DNA from: Caulobacter sp. | GTDB taxonomy: Bacteria; Pseudomonadota; Alphaproteobacteria; Caulobacterales; Caulobacteraceae | Direction of reading: 5' to 3' | DNA: 50,515 nucleotides | Assembly: GCA_019636175.1 (NCBI GenBank) | Contig: JAHBYC010000019.1 | Coordinates: 1 to 50,515 of the forward strand | Part shown: positions 7,031 to 16,790 of the stretch, piece by piece | Position numbering within the stretch: the stretch's first letter is position 1 | Layout of the letters: each line of letters begins with the position of its first letter | The notes under the pieces: model-generated | Database searches by the model: none | What the model saw: the letters and a program-made list of their open reading frames with translations, nothing else | Told to the model about the DNA's origin: nothing | Made by a program: the position numbers and the translations under genes

Positions 7031-8260
7031 ATGACAGCGACAGCGCCCCGCCGGATGGGTCCGGTCCTCGCCACCCTCCTGGTGGCCGGTAATATGATCG
7101 GCTCGGGGCTGTTCCTGCTGCCGGTGTCCCTGGCGCCGTTCGGCACCTCCAGCATTCTGGGCTGGATCGTCACCACGCTTGCGGCGCTTGGCTTGGCCGG
7201 GGTGTTTTCCATCCTCGGACGGCTGAGGCCGGCGGCCGAGGGCATTCATGACTATTCCCGCCTCGCGCTGGGCAAGACGGCGGGCAGGGCGGCCTGGTTT
7301 CTCTACTGGATCGGTTGCCCCCTGGGCCTTGTGCCCATCGGCCTGGCGGCGGTCGGCTATCTGACCTCGCTGTTTTCGGGTCTGGCCGGACCCCTGCCGA
7401 CCCTGCTGTGCCTGATCGCCCTCATATGGACCTGTGTGCTGGTCAATCTGTTCGGGGCGCGATGGGTGGCCCGGATCGGCGGCTCGACCCTGGTCCTCGG
7501 CCTGATCCCGGTGCTGACGGCGATTGTCGTCGGGTTCGCGGCCTTCAATCCCGATCTGTTCGCCGCCTCCTGGACCCCCGGCGACCGCCCGCTCGGGGCC
7601 ACCCTGCCCTCGGTGGTGCTGCTGGCCTTCTGGGGCTTCATGGGCCTTGAGTGCGCCAACGCGGTGGCCGCCAAGGTGGAAAACCCCGCCCGCAACCTGC
7701 CCATCGCCGCCCTCGGCGGGGTCCTGCTGGCCGGGGCCGTCTACATGCTCTCCTGCGCCGCCGTGCAGGGGGTCATTCCCCCCGATCAGCTGGCGAAGTC
7801 CACCGCCCCCTTCGCCGACATCGTCTCGCGCGTCCTGGGACCGGTCGCCGGCGTCGCCATCGCGGTGGTCGCGGTTCTCAAGACCTTCGGCACCCTGGCC
7901 GGATGGGTGCTGGTCAGCGCCGAGAGCGCAAGGGCCGGGGTCGCCGCCGGCTATGCCCCCGGGCTGCTGTCGGAGGCCGATCCGGCCGCCACCCCAAGGC
8001 GAGGCCTGATCGTCACCGGCGTCCTGACCACCGGCCTCGCCCTGTTCACTGCCTCCCCGACCCTGGCCGAGCAGTTCAACGTCCTGATCGGCCTGACCGT
8101 GGCCACGGTGATGCTGGTCTATGTCCTCTGCGCCGTCGCCCTGCTGAAGGACGCCGGCGCGATCAAGGAGACAGGCCGCCGCCTGGGCGTCCGGGCCCTG
8201 GCCGGGTTCGCGGCCCTGTTCAGCCTGTGGGTCGTCTGGACCTGGGCGACGACCCTCTGA
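7031..8260 (+). CDS. APC-superfamily amino acid/polyamine permease or antiporter
   Basis: A 409-residue inner-membrane protein with about twelve helices. The N-terminal helix holds the APC signature 'LLVAGNMIGSGLFLLP', the unwound GxG segment that binds the substrate backbone. The length and features such as 'GFMGLECANAVAAKVENPARNLP' resemble the AdiC/PotE antiporter branch (for example arginine:agmatine exchange). I start it at the ATG at 7031; the frame is open upstream to 6896 but there it only translates repeat sequence. The ATG at 7055 is an alternative. Substrate is not fixed by sequence. It is divergent from the ECF41 operon and convergent with the D-aminoacylase-like gene. Confidence 0.85.
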   Translation: MTATAPRRMGPVLATLLVAGNMIGSGLFLLPVSLAPFGTSSILGWIVTTLAALGLAGVFSILGRLRPAAEGIHDYSRLALGKTAGRAAWFLYWIGCPLGLVPIGLAAVGYLTSLFSGLAGPLPTLLCLIALIWTCVLVNLFGARWVARIGGSTLVLGLIPVLTAIVVGFAAFNPDLFAASWTPGDRPLGATLPSVVLLAFWGFMGLECANAVAAKVENPARNLPIAALGGVLLAGAVYMLSCAAVQGVIPPDQLAKSTAPFADIVSRVLGPVAGVAIAVVAVLKTFGTLAGWVLVSAESARAGVAAGYAPGLLSEADPAATPRRGLIVTGVLTTGLALFTASPTLAEQFNVLIGLTVATVMLVYVLCAVALLKDAGAIKETGRRLGVRALAGFAALFSLWVVWTWATTL

Positions 8261-8266
8261 GTCGCC

Positions 8267-9982
8267 CTACCAGCTCCAGTCCCTGGCGCTGGCCCGGCAA
8301 CCGCCGTCCTTCCAGCCGGTCCAGCCCCGACCACGCACGAAGCGGCCGCTCAGCGTCCCGGTCGGCTCGCCGCCGGACAGCACCAGCCCGCCGTTGACGA
8401 TCACCTCGCTGACGCCGGTGGCGAACTGGCGGGGGTTCTTGTAGTCGGCGTGGTCGGCCACCGTCGCCGGGTCGAAGATCACCACGTCGGCGAAATAGCC
8501 GGGCTTGAGCAGGCCGCGCTCATGCAGGCCCAGGTTATGGGCCGGAAAGCCAGAGAGACGCCGCACCGCCTCGGCCAGGGTCAGGCTTTTCTCGTCACGC
8601 GCGTACTTGCCCAGCACCCGGGCGAAGTTGCCGTAGGCGCGGGGGTGGGTCGAGGATTTCAGGAACACGCCCTCCGGCGCCAGGGCCGAGGCGTCGGAGC
8701 CGAAGCTCATCCACGGCAGGGCCGTCTGGCGCTTCACATTCTCCTCGCTCATCAGGAAGTAGACGACCTGGATGCGGCTGCCGTCGGCGATGACCAGATC
8801 GATCATCGCATCCTCGGGACTGACGCCCCTCTCCTTCGCCACATCGGCCAGGGTGCGGCCGGTCAGGGGCTTCAGCGCTTCGCTGCGGAAGCCGACCATG
8901 ATCGTCCCCTCGGCGCCGGCGTGGCGATAGAGGTTCTCGTACGGCGCCTTGGGATCGCGCATCTCGGCGATGACCTTCGCCCGGATGGCCGGGTCCTTCA
9001 GCCGCTCGATCCAGGCCTCGCGGCCCCCGGCCTGGACCCAGGGCGGCATGGCGGCGTCAAAGCCGGTGGAGCCGGCGGTGTAGGTGTACATGTTGGCGGT
9101 GATCCGCAGGCCCGAGGCCCGGGCCGCCTCGATATGGGCGATGGCGGTGTCGAGCTTGCCCCAGTTGGTCTTGCCGGCGGCCTTCAGGTGCCAGATCTCG
9201 CCCGGCGCCCCCGAGCGGCGGGAAATCTCGATCAGCTCGTCGACCCCGTCGATCAGCCGGTCGCTCTCATAGCGCATGTGGCTGGCGTAGATGCCGCCGC
9301 AGCGGCCGGCCTCCGTCGCCAGGGCGACCAGTTCGTCGGTTTCCGCATAGCTGCCCGGCGCATAGATCAGCGAGGAACCGACGCCCAGGGCGCCCTCCTC
9401 CATCGCCTGATCGACCAGCCCCTGCATGGTCTTCAGCTGGGCGGGCGTGGGATCGACATCACCCTCGCCCAGCACATATGTCCGCGCCGTCTCGGCACCG
9501 ATCAGCGAGGCGACATTCAGCGCCACGCCCTTCTTTTCCAGCATGTCCAGATAGCCGCCGAGGGTCGTCCAGGTGACCGGATATTTGACATCGCCCTGAC
9601 GCTCGGTCTCCTGGGCGATCATGGCGGGGTTCCACGGGCCCATCGAAGAGCCCTCGCCCATCACCTCCAGGGTCACGCCCTGTTTGAGCTCCGACAGGCC
9701 CCGGCCGTCCTCGATCAGCGACTCGGTCGACCAGGACAGCATGTTGATGAAGCCTGGACTGACCGCCTTGCCGGTGGCGTCGATCTCGCGAACGCCCCGT
9801 CCGGTCACCTTGCCGAGGGCGGCGATGCGGTCGCCCTTGATCGCCACATCGCCGGGATAGGGCGCGCCGCCCGAGCCGTCGTAGATGGTCCCGCCGCGGA
9901 TCACCAGGTCATAGACCGGCGGCGCCGAGGGGGTGGCGCAGGACAGCAGCAGCAGGGCGACAAGGGGGATCAGGCGTTTCAT
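8267..9982 (-). CDS. D-aminoacylase-like amidohydrolase, lipoprotein, with non-canonical metal site
   Basis: A 571-residue member of the N-acyl-D-amino-acid deacylase family. A lipoprotein signal 'LVALLLLSC' at 7-15 predicts lipidation at C15 and a cell-envelope location. The amidohydrolase frame is clear ('YDLVIRGGTIYDGSGGAPYPGDVAIKGDRIAALG', later 'YASHMRYES', 'IWHLKAAG', 'FGSDASALAPEG', 'GLHERGLLKPGYFADVVIFDP'). The usual GFIDVHTH motif reads GFINMLSW at 77-84, so both histidines of the HxH pair are absent; the usual GNCG cysteine is also missing (VMGEGSS). The start at 9982 is supported by GGAGAG upstream. Its function may be D-amino-acid deacylation or a related hydrolysis; the altered site makes this uncertain. 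Confidence 0.85.
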   Translation of the reverse strand: MKRLIPLVALLLLSCATPSAPPVYDLVIRGGTIYDGSGGAPYPGDVAIKGDRIAALGKVTGRGVREIDATGKAVSPGFINMLSWSTESLIEDGRGLSELKQGVTLEVMGEGSSMGPWNPAMIAQETERQGDVKYPVTWTTLGGYLDMLEKKGVALNVASLIGAETARTYVLGEGDVDPTPAQLKTMQGLVDQAMEEGALGVGSSLIYAPGSYAETDELVALATEAGRCGGIYASHMRYESDRLIDGVDELIEISRRSGAPGEIWHLKAAGKTNWGKLDTAIAHIEAARASGLRITANMYTYTAGSTGFDAAMPPWVQAGGREAWIERLKDPAIRAKVIAEMRDPKAPYENLYRHAGAEGTIMVGFRSEALKPLTGRTLADVAKERGVSPEDAMIDLVIADGSRIQVVYFLMSEENVKRQTALPWMSFGSDASALAPEGVFLKSSTHPRAYGNFARVLGKYARDEKSLTLAEAVRRLSGFPAHNLGLHERGLLKPGYFADVVIFDPATVADHADYKNPRQFATGVSEVIVNGGLVLSGGEPTGTLSGRFVRGRGWTGWKDGGCRASARDWSW

Positions 9983-10058
9983 GAGGCTCTCCGGACCGGC
10001 GGGCAGTGTAGGCATGGCGGGTGGCGGAGACCACCATCTGCTGATCTGTCCTGCGCGT

Positions 10059-10216
10059 CCTTCTCCCCTTGGGGGAGAAAGTGGCCCCCGGAGGGGGTCG
10101 GATGAGGGGTCGATGAACAGGGCGGCGCCTGATGCCCGAAGCGACAATCCCCGTTCGCCGGCTCGACCCCTCATCCGGCGGCTGCGCCGCCACCTTCTCC
10201 CCCATGGGGAGAAGGA
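10059..10216. repeat. Inverted repeat, family C subtype with GTCGGATGAGGG core
   Basis: The left arm reads TCCTTCTCCCCCTTGGGGGA and continues with GTGGCCCCC...GGGTCGGATGAGGGGTCG. The right arm holds its inverse (CGACCCCTCATCCG ... CCACCTTCTCCCCCATGGGG). It occupies most of the gap between the HAD gene and the start of the D-aminoacylase-like gene. The same core ends the PseG-like gene at about 30115-30165. Confidence 0.75.
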
Positions 10217-10233
10217 AACTTCAACGCCGCCTC

Positions 10234-10932
10234 CTACCCCGCCAACGTCTCCAGCCAGTCGGGCAAATCCGCCAGGGTCGCCAGTTCCCGATACCTCGGA
10301 TGATCGTGCGGCGCGGTCGCCGCCTCGTGGGCCCAGACTAGGGGATAGGGCACCAGGGCCGCCCAGGCGCCGGCTTCCAGCGCCGGAATGATGTCGGATC
10401 GCACCGAGTTTCCGGCCATCACCGCCTGGTCCGGACCGGTGCCGTGGCGGTTAAATACGGTCTCGTATGTTTTGCGATCCTTCTCGCTGACGATCTCGAC
10501 GGCGACGAAGAGGTCGCCAAGCCCGGACGCCGCCAGTTTCTGCTCCTGATGCAGCAGGTCGCCCTTGGTGATCAGCACCAGCCGGTAGCGCTCCGACAAT
10601 TTCGCCAGGGCGGTCTCGACCCCGGGCAGGGGTTCGACCGGCTCGTTGAGCATCTCGCGGCCGGCGGCGAGGATCTCGCGGATCACCCGGGTCGGAACCT
10701 CGCCATCGGTGATATCCAGCGCGGTCTCGATCATCGACAGGGTAAAGCCCTTCACCCCGTAACCGTAGAGGCGAAGGTTGCGCTTCTCCGCCTCGGCCAG
10801 CCGCGTTTCCAGGGTTCCGGCGTCCGCATGGGGTTCGAGCAGAGCCACGAACCGCGCGTGGGTCATGCGGAACAGGGTTTCGTTGTGCCAGAGGGTGTCG
10901 TCGGCATCGAGGCCGACCGTGGTGATGCGCAT
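10234..10932 (-). CDS. HAD-family phosphatase in polyamine operon
   Basis: A 232-residue haloacid-dehalogenase-type hydrolase. Motif I is D9-A-D11-D-T13 ('GLDADDTLWHN'), motif II lies in 'RLVLITKGD', the lysine motif in 'SEKDRKTY', and motif IV reads 'VMAGNSVRSDIIPA'. This is the YfnB-like phosphatase branch with a helical cap between motifs I and II. These enzymes remove phosphate from small metabolites in the cytoplasm; no substrate can be read from the sequence. It starts 14 bases after the carboxynorspermidine decarboxylase gene and is probably co-transcribed with it, although no phosphorylated intermediate is known in that pathway. Confidence 0.88.
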   Translation of the reverse strand: MRITTVGLDADDTLWHNETLFRMTHARFVALLEPHADAGTLETRLAEAEKRNLRLYGYGVKGFTLSMIETALDITDGEVPTRVIREILAAGREMLNEPVEPLPGVETALAKLSERYRLVLITKGDLLHQEQKLAASGLGDLFVAVEIVSEKDRKTYETVFNRHGTGPDQAVMAGNSVRSDIIPALEAGAWAALVPYPLVWAHEAATAPHDHPRYRELATLADLPDWLETLAG

Positions 10933-10946
10933 GGCGCGTCTCTAGA

Positions 10947-12119
10947 TCAGGACAGACGATCCCGGAAGTCGCCGTAGTCGAACGACTTCACCAGACGCAG
11001 GTCATCGGTCTCACTGTTCCACAGGGCGATGGACGGCAGCGGCACGCCATTGAAGGTGTTGGTCTTGACCATCGAATAGTGGGCCTGGTCGAGGAAGGCG
11101 ATGCGCACGCCCGCCGCCGCCGGAACCGGCAGGATGTAGTCGCCGATGATATCGCCAGCCAGGCATGACGGGCCGCCGATGCGCACGGCCGGTCCCTCGT
11201 CCTGCTCGCCCAGCATGGCCGGCCGGTAGGGCGCCTCGATCACGTCGGGCATGTGGCAGGTGGCCGAGATGTCGCTGATCGCCACCGGCATGGCGTTGTC
11301 GAACACGTCCAGGATCTCGCCGACCAGAATGCCGGCGTCCAACGCCACCGCCTCGCCGGGCTCGATCAGCACCTGCAGGCCATGGCGCTCGGCGATGCTC
11401 CGCAGCAGATCGACCAGCTCGTCGCGCTGGTAATCGGCGCGGGTGATGTGATGACCGCCGCCGAGGTTGATCCATTTCAGACCCGAGGTCAGGCCTTCCA
11501 GCCTAGGCTCCAGCGAGGCCCAGATGCGCTTCAGCGGCTCGACGTCCTGTTCGCAAAGGGCGTGGACATGCAGGCCGTCGACGCCAACCAGATGCTCCGG
11601 TTTCAGTTGAGACACCGGAAAACCCAATCGCGAGCCCAGCTGGCAGGGGTCGTACTTGGCCACCTCCCCCTGGCTGCATTCGGGGTTCAGACGCAGGCCG
11701 ATTTCGAACACCTCGCCCTCGGCCCGGGCCGCGGCGATCAGGTCGGCGAAGCGGGCGATCTGTTCGGGCGAATTGAAGATCACCGCATCCGACAGCCGCA
11801 GGATTTCCGGCAGGTCCTCGCGGCGATAGGCCGGGCAATAGGTGGTCAGCTCGCCGTGATAATGCTCGCGGGCCAGCCGCGCTTCCCACAGGCCCGAGGC
11901 GCAGGTCCCGTCCAGATACTCGCCGACCACGTCGCCGAGCGACCACATCGAGAACGCCTTCAGGGCCAGCAGCACCCGCGCGCCCGACCGGTCCCGGACG
12001 TCCTTGAGGACGGCCAGGTTGCGCCGCACCGCCGCCTCGTCGACGACGAAACAGGGCGAGGGCACGCGCTTCAGATCGAAGCGCGCGAAGGCGCCGGGAT
12101 CGCCGGCTCTGGTTTCCAT
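10947..12119 (-). CDS. nspC: Carboxynorspermidine/carboxyspermidine decarboxylase
   Basis: A 390-residue PLP-dependent fold-III decarboxylase of the alanine-racemase/ornithine-decarboxylase type. 'VLLALKAFSMWSL' carries the PLP lysine K54. 'GLHVHALCEQDVEPL' and 'WINLGGGHHITRADY' are the family's phosphate-binding and specificity segments, and the tail 'FLDQAHYSMVKTNTFNGVPLPSIALW' is diagnostic of NspC. The enzyme removes CO2 from carboxy(nor)spermidine to give the triamine, the second step of the alternative spermidine route common in alphaproteobacteria and vibrios. It lies 14 bases after the dehydrogenase gene, so the two steps are encoded together in order. Confidence 0.95.
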   Translation of the reverse strand: METRAGDPGAFARFDLKRVPSPCFVVDEAAVRRNLAVLKDVRDRSGARVLLALKAFSMWSLGDVVGEYLDGTCASGLWEARLAREHYHGELTTYCPAYRREDLPEILRLSDAVIFNSPEQIARFADLIAAARAEGEVFEIGLRLNPECSQGEVAKYDPCQLGSRLGFPVSQLKPEHLVGVDGLHVHALCEQDVEPLKRIWASLEPRLEGLTSGLKWINLGGGHHITRADYQRDELVDLLRSIAERHGLQVLIEPGEAVALDAGILVGEILDVFDNAMPVAISDISATCHMPDVIEAPYRPAMLGEQDEGPAVRIGGPSCLAGDIIGDYILPVPAAAGVRIAFLDQAHYSMVKTNTFNGVPLPSIALWNSETDDLRLVKSFDYGDFRDRLS

Positions 12120-12133
12120 CCGCGCCGGTCCGA

Positions 12134-13339
<1,206 letters not shown>

Positions 13340-13703
13340 CTTCACCTCGTTTCACATGGATCCGCCGCCGGCGCTCTGGCCGACGAACGGGGCGCCGCTC
13401 ATATCACGCAGGGTTCTCCAGAACCAATCATACTGCGATGACGATTTGGATATGGGGATCAGCCTGCCGTTCCGCATGATCAGCGGATCGTCTGATGCCG
13501 GAAACGGGAGAAGGCCCGGGTGGTTGCGCCGGCCAGGCGGGTGGCTGTCCACCTCCCGGTTGGAGCCGGTGCGTGCTTCGACACGCGATCCCCGAGGGAT
13601 CGCTACTCAGCATGACGTGAGTTTTGACCGGACCAGTCTTCGTCATCCCAGGCAGCGGCCGGGGATCGCGCGTCCTGAGAAAGCAATGGCGTTGGTGAGA
13701 GGG
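13340..13703. other. 364-base gap upstream of the polyamine operon, with a family B repeat
   Basis: No credible gene was seen. The right half holds the family B repeat at 13571-13680. The left half, next to the operon start, should contain the promoter of the polyamine genes, but I see no clear consensus or operator in it. Confidence 0.6.
13571..13680. repeat. Palindromic doublet repeat, family B, copy 1
   Basis: The left unit begins GCGTGCTTCGACACGCGATC and ends CAGCATGACG at 13617. After a spacer, an inverted unit begins CGTCATCCCAGGCAGCGGCC and ends near 13680. Related doublets lie at 15341-15457 (same orientation) and 24482-24601 (opposite order of units). Confidence 0.75.
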
Positions 13704-14102
13704 CTATGGGACATCGGCAAGCCGAGCATCGTAGGTTCCCACATAGTCGAGCGGGAAATCCTCCAGAACCTTCGTCGAGTCGCCCTCTTTCAGGTACTGA
13801 ACCCATCGTTCGCCCGTTGGCGGCAGGGGAGTTTGTCCACAGCCGTCGCTGCTCAGGCCAGCCGTAAACTCGAATGTCGACCGATCTTCCTGGCCACCGC
13901 CATTCGGTGTCGCCTCCGCGATCACCCGCCACGTGTTCCAGCCAGGAGTCCCAAGAGGTTCCGCATGGGTCACGGTGACCGCAATGAACGCCCTCTGGGC
14001 CAAGTCGTCTGCGCGGGGAATTCTCTCCCGGCAGGCCATCGCGTCGGTCGCTGTTCCCAGCACGACTGTGGCGGCGAACATTGCTGACAACAAAAAGCGC
14101 AT
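13704..14102 (-). CDS. Secreted hypothetical protein
   Basis: A 132-residue protein with a clear signal peptide (basic R2, then a hydrophobic core and AMA before C24), so it is probably periplasmic. The mature part has two further notable features: a second cysteine in 'SSDGCGQTPLPPTGERWVQYL', which could pair with C24, and a strand-rich middle ('AFIAVTVTHAEPLGTPGWNTWRVIAEA') suggestive of a small beta-barrel such as an NTR/TIMP-like fold. I do not recognise the family. It is the most downstream of three orphan minus-strand genes that appear lower in GC than their neighbours. Confidence 0.7.
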   Translation of the reverse strand: MRFLLSAMFAATVVLGTATDAMACRERIPRADDLAQRAFIAVTVTHAEPLGTPGWNTWRVIAEATPNGGGQEDRSTFEFTAGLSSDGCGQTPLPPTGERWVQYLKEGDSTKVLEDFPLDYVGTYDARLADVP

Positions 14103-14202
14103 TGGCGTCCACTCCGGAACCTACGCAACATAGGCAGACTTCAGGATGGCATCCAAGAAATCGAAATCGGCCGACGGCAGGTGTTCCGACAGCTGCTGAC
14201 GA

Positions 14203-14652
14203 CTAGCTGCAGCGGCGGGCCAGGGCCAGGAGCGGTTTCGCCTGACCGACGTACCAGGGCTCGCCCATCGCGTTTGACGCATCAATCTGCATTTCGTGGG
14301 GAACCGCTAGGGCCTGGAGCACCGCTTCGGTAACCTTCACCCGTCCCTCCAGGCGGCCATCCACCAATTGGGTGGGGAGCGTCACGATCGACTGACCATA
14401 AATCCTTATCGGTATCCCCTCGATCAGGGCGACCTCGCCGTCGCCAAAATAATCGAGCACCAGTTCGCCCTTGTCGCAGGTCGCCCGGAACAGCACCTTG
14501 CTGTAGTCCCACGTCAGGAACAGGGCGACCGGTCCGGCGCCTCCATCGCCCATCTCCTCTCTCGCAACCCATTGATCCTCGCGCGCGGCGAACGCTGGTG
14601 TTGCGGCCAGCGTAATCGACAGCGAGGCCAGAACCGTTGCTATCTTCGGCAT
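14203..14652 (-). CDS. Secreted hypothetical protein
   Basis: A 149-residue protein with a signal peptide of about 22 residues ending TPAFA. The mature part is beta-rich ('GPVALFLTWDYSKVLFRATCDKGELVLDYFGDGEV') with two cysteines, one in 'ATCDKG' and one in the C-terminal 'ARRCS'. No family was recognised. It lies 100 bases upstream of the other secreted orphan on the same strand. The predicted location is periplasm; the function is unknown. Confidence 0.7.
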   Translation of the reverse strand: MPKIATVLASLSITLAATPAFAAREDQWVAREEMGDGGAGPVALFLTWDYSKVLFRATCDKGELVLDYFGDGEVALIEGIPIRIYGQSIVTLPTQLVDGRLEGRVKVTEAVLQALAVPHEMQIDASNAMGEPWYVGQAKPLLALARRCS

Positions 14653-14741
14653 TCATCGCCTTCCGTGCATTGGAGCGCCTAGCATCCAACATAGGACTCC
14701 AAGCCCCACCAATATCGCACAGGGACCCAAACCAGGCCCTG

Positions 14742-15164
14742 TCAACGCGTCTTGAGGCCTGGCGTTCTGGTCCTTTGGAACGCATCCCATTGGATGAGAT
14801 AGGCTCTGGATTCTTCACCGAGGTGCGGATTGACTCTCGAGAAATCGAAGCCGCTCTGATGGGTCGCCAGCCAAACGGCTTCCAGCAGATCGGTCGCGAC
14901 AGCGTTAGAAATGTGTTCGTCGCTCGAGCGCAGGAGTCGCTCAATCTCGGCAAAGAGCAACTTGAGATCACTGTCGGAGACCGGATTTCGCTTCGAGGCG
15001 ATCGCACGTCCGATCTCCAGAAAGGCGACATTGATCAAGAGGGCCGTAGGTATGCCTTCATGATCCCATTCAATCATTCGAGCCTGGGTCTGTGGCGACA
15101 GCGCTGCGAGTTTCCCCGCAGCTTCAAGCCCACGCCGTATTCGCTCTTCGTCAGTAGGCGTCAT
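14742..15164 (-). CDS. Helical cytoplasmic hypothetical protein, possibly DUF7674/immunity-like
   Basis: A 140-residue protein from the second in-frame Met (MTPTDEERIRRGLEAAG); the first possible ATG is at 15182. There is no signal peptide or membrane segment. The helical pattern 'LKLLFAEIERLLRSSDEHISNAVATDLLEAVW' resembles the DUF7674 pattern (an IE.LL..GDE...A...LLE segment), a family often seen in toxin-immunity settings. No toxin-like partner is visible nearby, so that is only a suggestion. Codon and base use look less GC-rich than in the core genes on either side. Confidence 0.6.
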   Translation of the reverse strand: MTPTDEERIRRGLEAAGKLAALSPQTQARMIEWDHEGIPTALLINVAFLEIGRAIASKRNPVSDSDLKLLFAEIERLLRSSDEHISNAVATDLLEAVWLATHQSGFDFSRVNPHLGEESRAYLIQWDAFQRTRTPGLKTR

Positions 15165-15182
15165 GAAAGCCCTGTCCCACAT

Positions 15183-15626
15183 TGACTTGCAACGGCGGCG
15201 ACAGCCCTCCGAGATTGCCGAACCACCGTTTCCGCAACTACCAGCGGCGGGCGAAATGGGACATGTTGTGCGTCGCCGATCAAGGCGGCAGGCGCAGAAC
15301 CGTATAGGCCGCCCTCGTCCCTAACGTCATCAGGCCTGGGTGTGTGCTTCATCACGCGAACCCTGAGGGATCGCCAGTCCGCATGACGCAGCTCTTTTGA
15401 CGGCTCACCCTCTTCGTCATCCTGAGTAGCGGCCGCTGGCCGCGTGTCGAAGGACGCAATCCCGAGGCCCAGCCCCGAAAGCCTCCCGATCACCATCACG
15501 CCATTCGCGATCCGCCCCCGGTTGGCGCATACAGCCTCGTGATAGCGTTTGACCCGCCCGGCGTGAGTCCCTAACAACGCGCCCGTTTGCCCACCCGCCC
15601 GCACGTCCACAGCAAAGGCCCCCGCC
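15183..15626. other. 444-base gap upstream of carA
   Basis: No credible gene was seen. The middle holds the family B repeat at 15341-15457. The last 170 bases should contain the carA promoter and leader. I looked for a leader peptide or pyrimidine-sensing hairpin and found none that I can support. Confidence 0.5.
15341..15457. repeat. Palindromic doublet repeat, family B, copy 2
   Basis: A degenerate left unit (TGTGTGCTTCATCACGCG ... GCATGACG) is followed by a well-preserved inverted unit from CGTCATCCTGAGTAGCGG to GCGTGTCGAAGGACGC. The arrangement matches copy 1 at 13571-13680. Confidence 0.7.
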
Positions 15627-16790
15627 ATGACCGACCTTCTTCCCGGCGTCACCGGTGTTCTGGTCCTCGCGGACGGCACGGTTTTTCAGGGGATCGGGGT
15701 CGGGGCCGTCGGCGAGGCCCTCGGCGAGGTCTGCTTCAACACCGCCATGACCGGCTATCAGGAGATTCTGACCGACCCCAGCTACATGGCCCAGATCGTC
15801 GCCTTCACCTTCCCCCACGTGGGTAATGTCGGGACCAACGTCGAGGACCTGGAGCAGATGGGCGGCGGATCGGAGACGGCGGCGCGCGGCGCGATCTTCC
15901 GCGAGGTCCCCACCGAACCGGCCAACTGGCGGTCTGACAGCGATCTGGCCGCCTGGATGACCCGGCGCGGGGTCGTCGGCCTGGCCGGGATCGACACCCG
16001 CAGCCTGACGAAGCGGATCCGCGAAAAGGGCATGCCCCACGCGGTGATCGCCCACAGCCCTGAAGGCCGGTTCGATATCCCCGCCCTGATCGCGCGCGCG
16101 CGGGACTGGTCCGGCCTGGTCGGCCTGGACCTGGCCAAGGACGCCACCACCCGCCAGACCTTCGAATGGGACGAACGGCGCTGGGAATGGCCTCAGGGCT
16201 ATGAGGCGCTGCAGGAGCCGAAATACGAGGTCGTGGTCGTCGACTACGGCATCAAGCGCAACATCCTGCGCTCCTTGGCCTCGATCGGCGCCCGGGCGAC
16301 GGTGGTGTCGGCCGACACCCCGGCCGAGGACATCCTGGCCCGCAATCCCGACGGCGTGCTGCTGTCCAACGGACCGGGCGACCCGGCGGCCACGGCGGTC
16401 TATTCCGCGCCGCAGATCCGCAAGCTGGTGGAAAGCGGCAAGCCGGTGTTCGGCATCTGCCTGGGTCACCAGATGCTGGCCCTGGCCCTGGGCGCCAAGA
16501 CCGTGAAGATGGACCAGGGCCACCATGGCGCCAACCACCCGGTCAAGGACCTGACCACCGGCAAGGTCGAGATCGTCTCGATGAACCACGGCTTCACCGT
16601 CGACCGCGACAGCCTGCCAGCCAACGGTGCCGAGACCCATGTCTCGCTGTTCGACGGCACCAACGCCGGCATCGCCCTGAAGGACCGTCCGGTGTTCAGC
16701 GTGCAGCATCATCCCGAGGCCTCGCCCGGCCCGATGGACAGCCTCTATCTGTTCGAGCGCTTCGCCGGCCTGATGGACAAGGTCAGATAA
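15627..16790 (+). CDS. carA: Carbamoyl-phosphate synthase, small (glutaminase) subunit
   Basis: A 387-residue subunit that releases ammonia from glutamine for carbamoyl phosphate, the precursor of arginine and pyrimidines. The N-terminal CarA-specific domain (about 1-160, '[23 protein letters not shown]') is followed by a class I glutamine amidotransferase domain. The catalytic triad is visible: C278 in '[11 protein letters not shown]', H362 and E364 in '[11 protein letters not shown]'. The length is normal for the family. carB is not adjacent but 1.3 kb downstream on the same strand, beyond a cold-shock gene and an opposite-strand cupin gene. Confidence 0.97.
   Translation: MTDLLPGVTGVLVLADGTVFQGIGVGAVGEALGEVCFNTAMTGYQEILTDPSYMAQIVAFTFPHVGNVGTNVEDLEQMGGGSETAARGAIFREVPTEPANWRSDSDLAAWMTRRGVVGLAGIDTRSLTKRIREKGMPHAVIAHSPEGRFDIPALIARARDWSGLVGLDLAKDATTRQTFEWDERRWEWPQGYEALQEPKYEVVVVDYGIKRNILRSLASIGARATVVSADTPAEDILARNPDGVLLSNGPGDPAATAVYSAPQIRKLVESGKPVFGICLGHQMLALALGAKTVKMDQGHHGANHPVKDLTTGKVEIVSMNHGFTVDRDSLPANGAETHVSLFDGTNAGIALKDRPVFSVQHHPEASPGPMDSLYLFERFAGLMDKVR

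Noticed and set aside
13352-13646. Short ORFs upstream of the polyamine operon
   Set aside because: No ribosome site, Pro/Gly/Arg-rich translation and overlap with a family B repeat.
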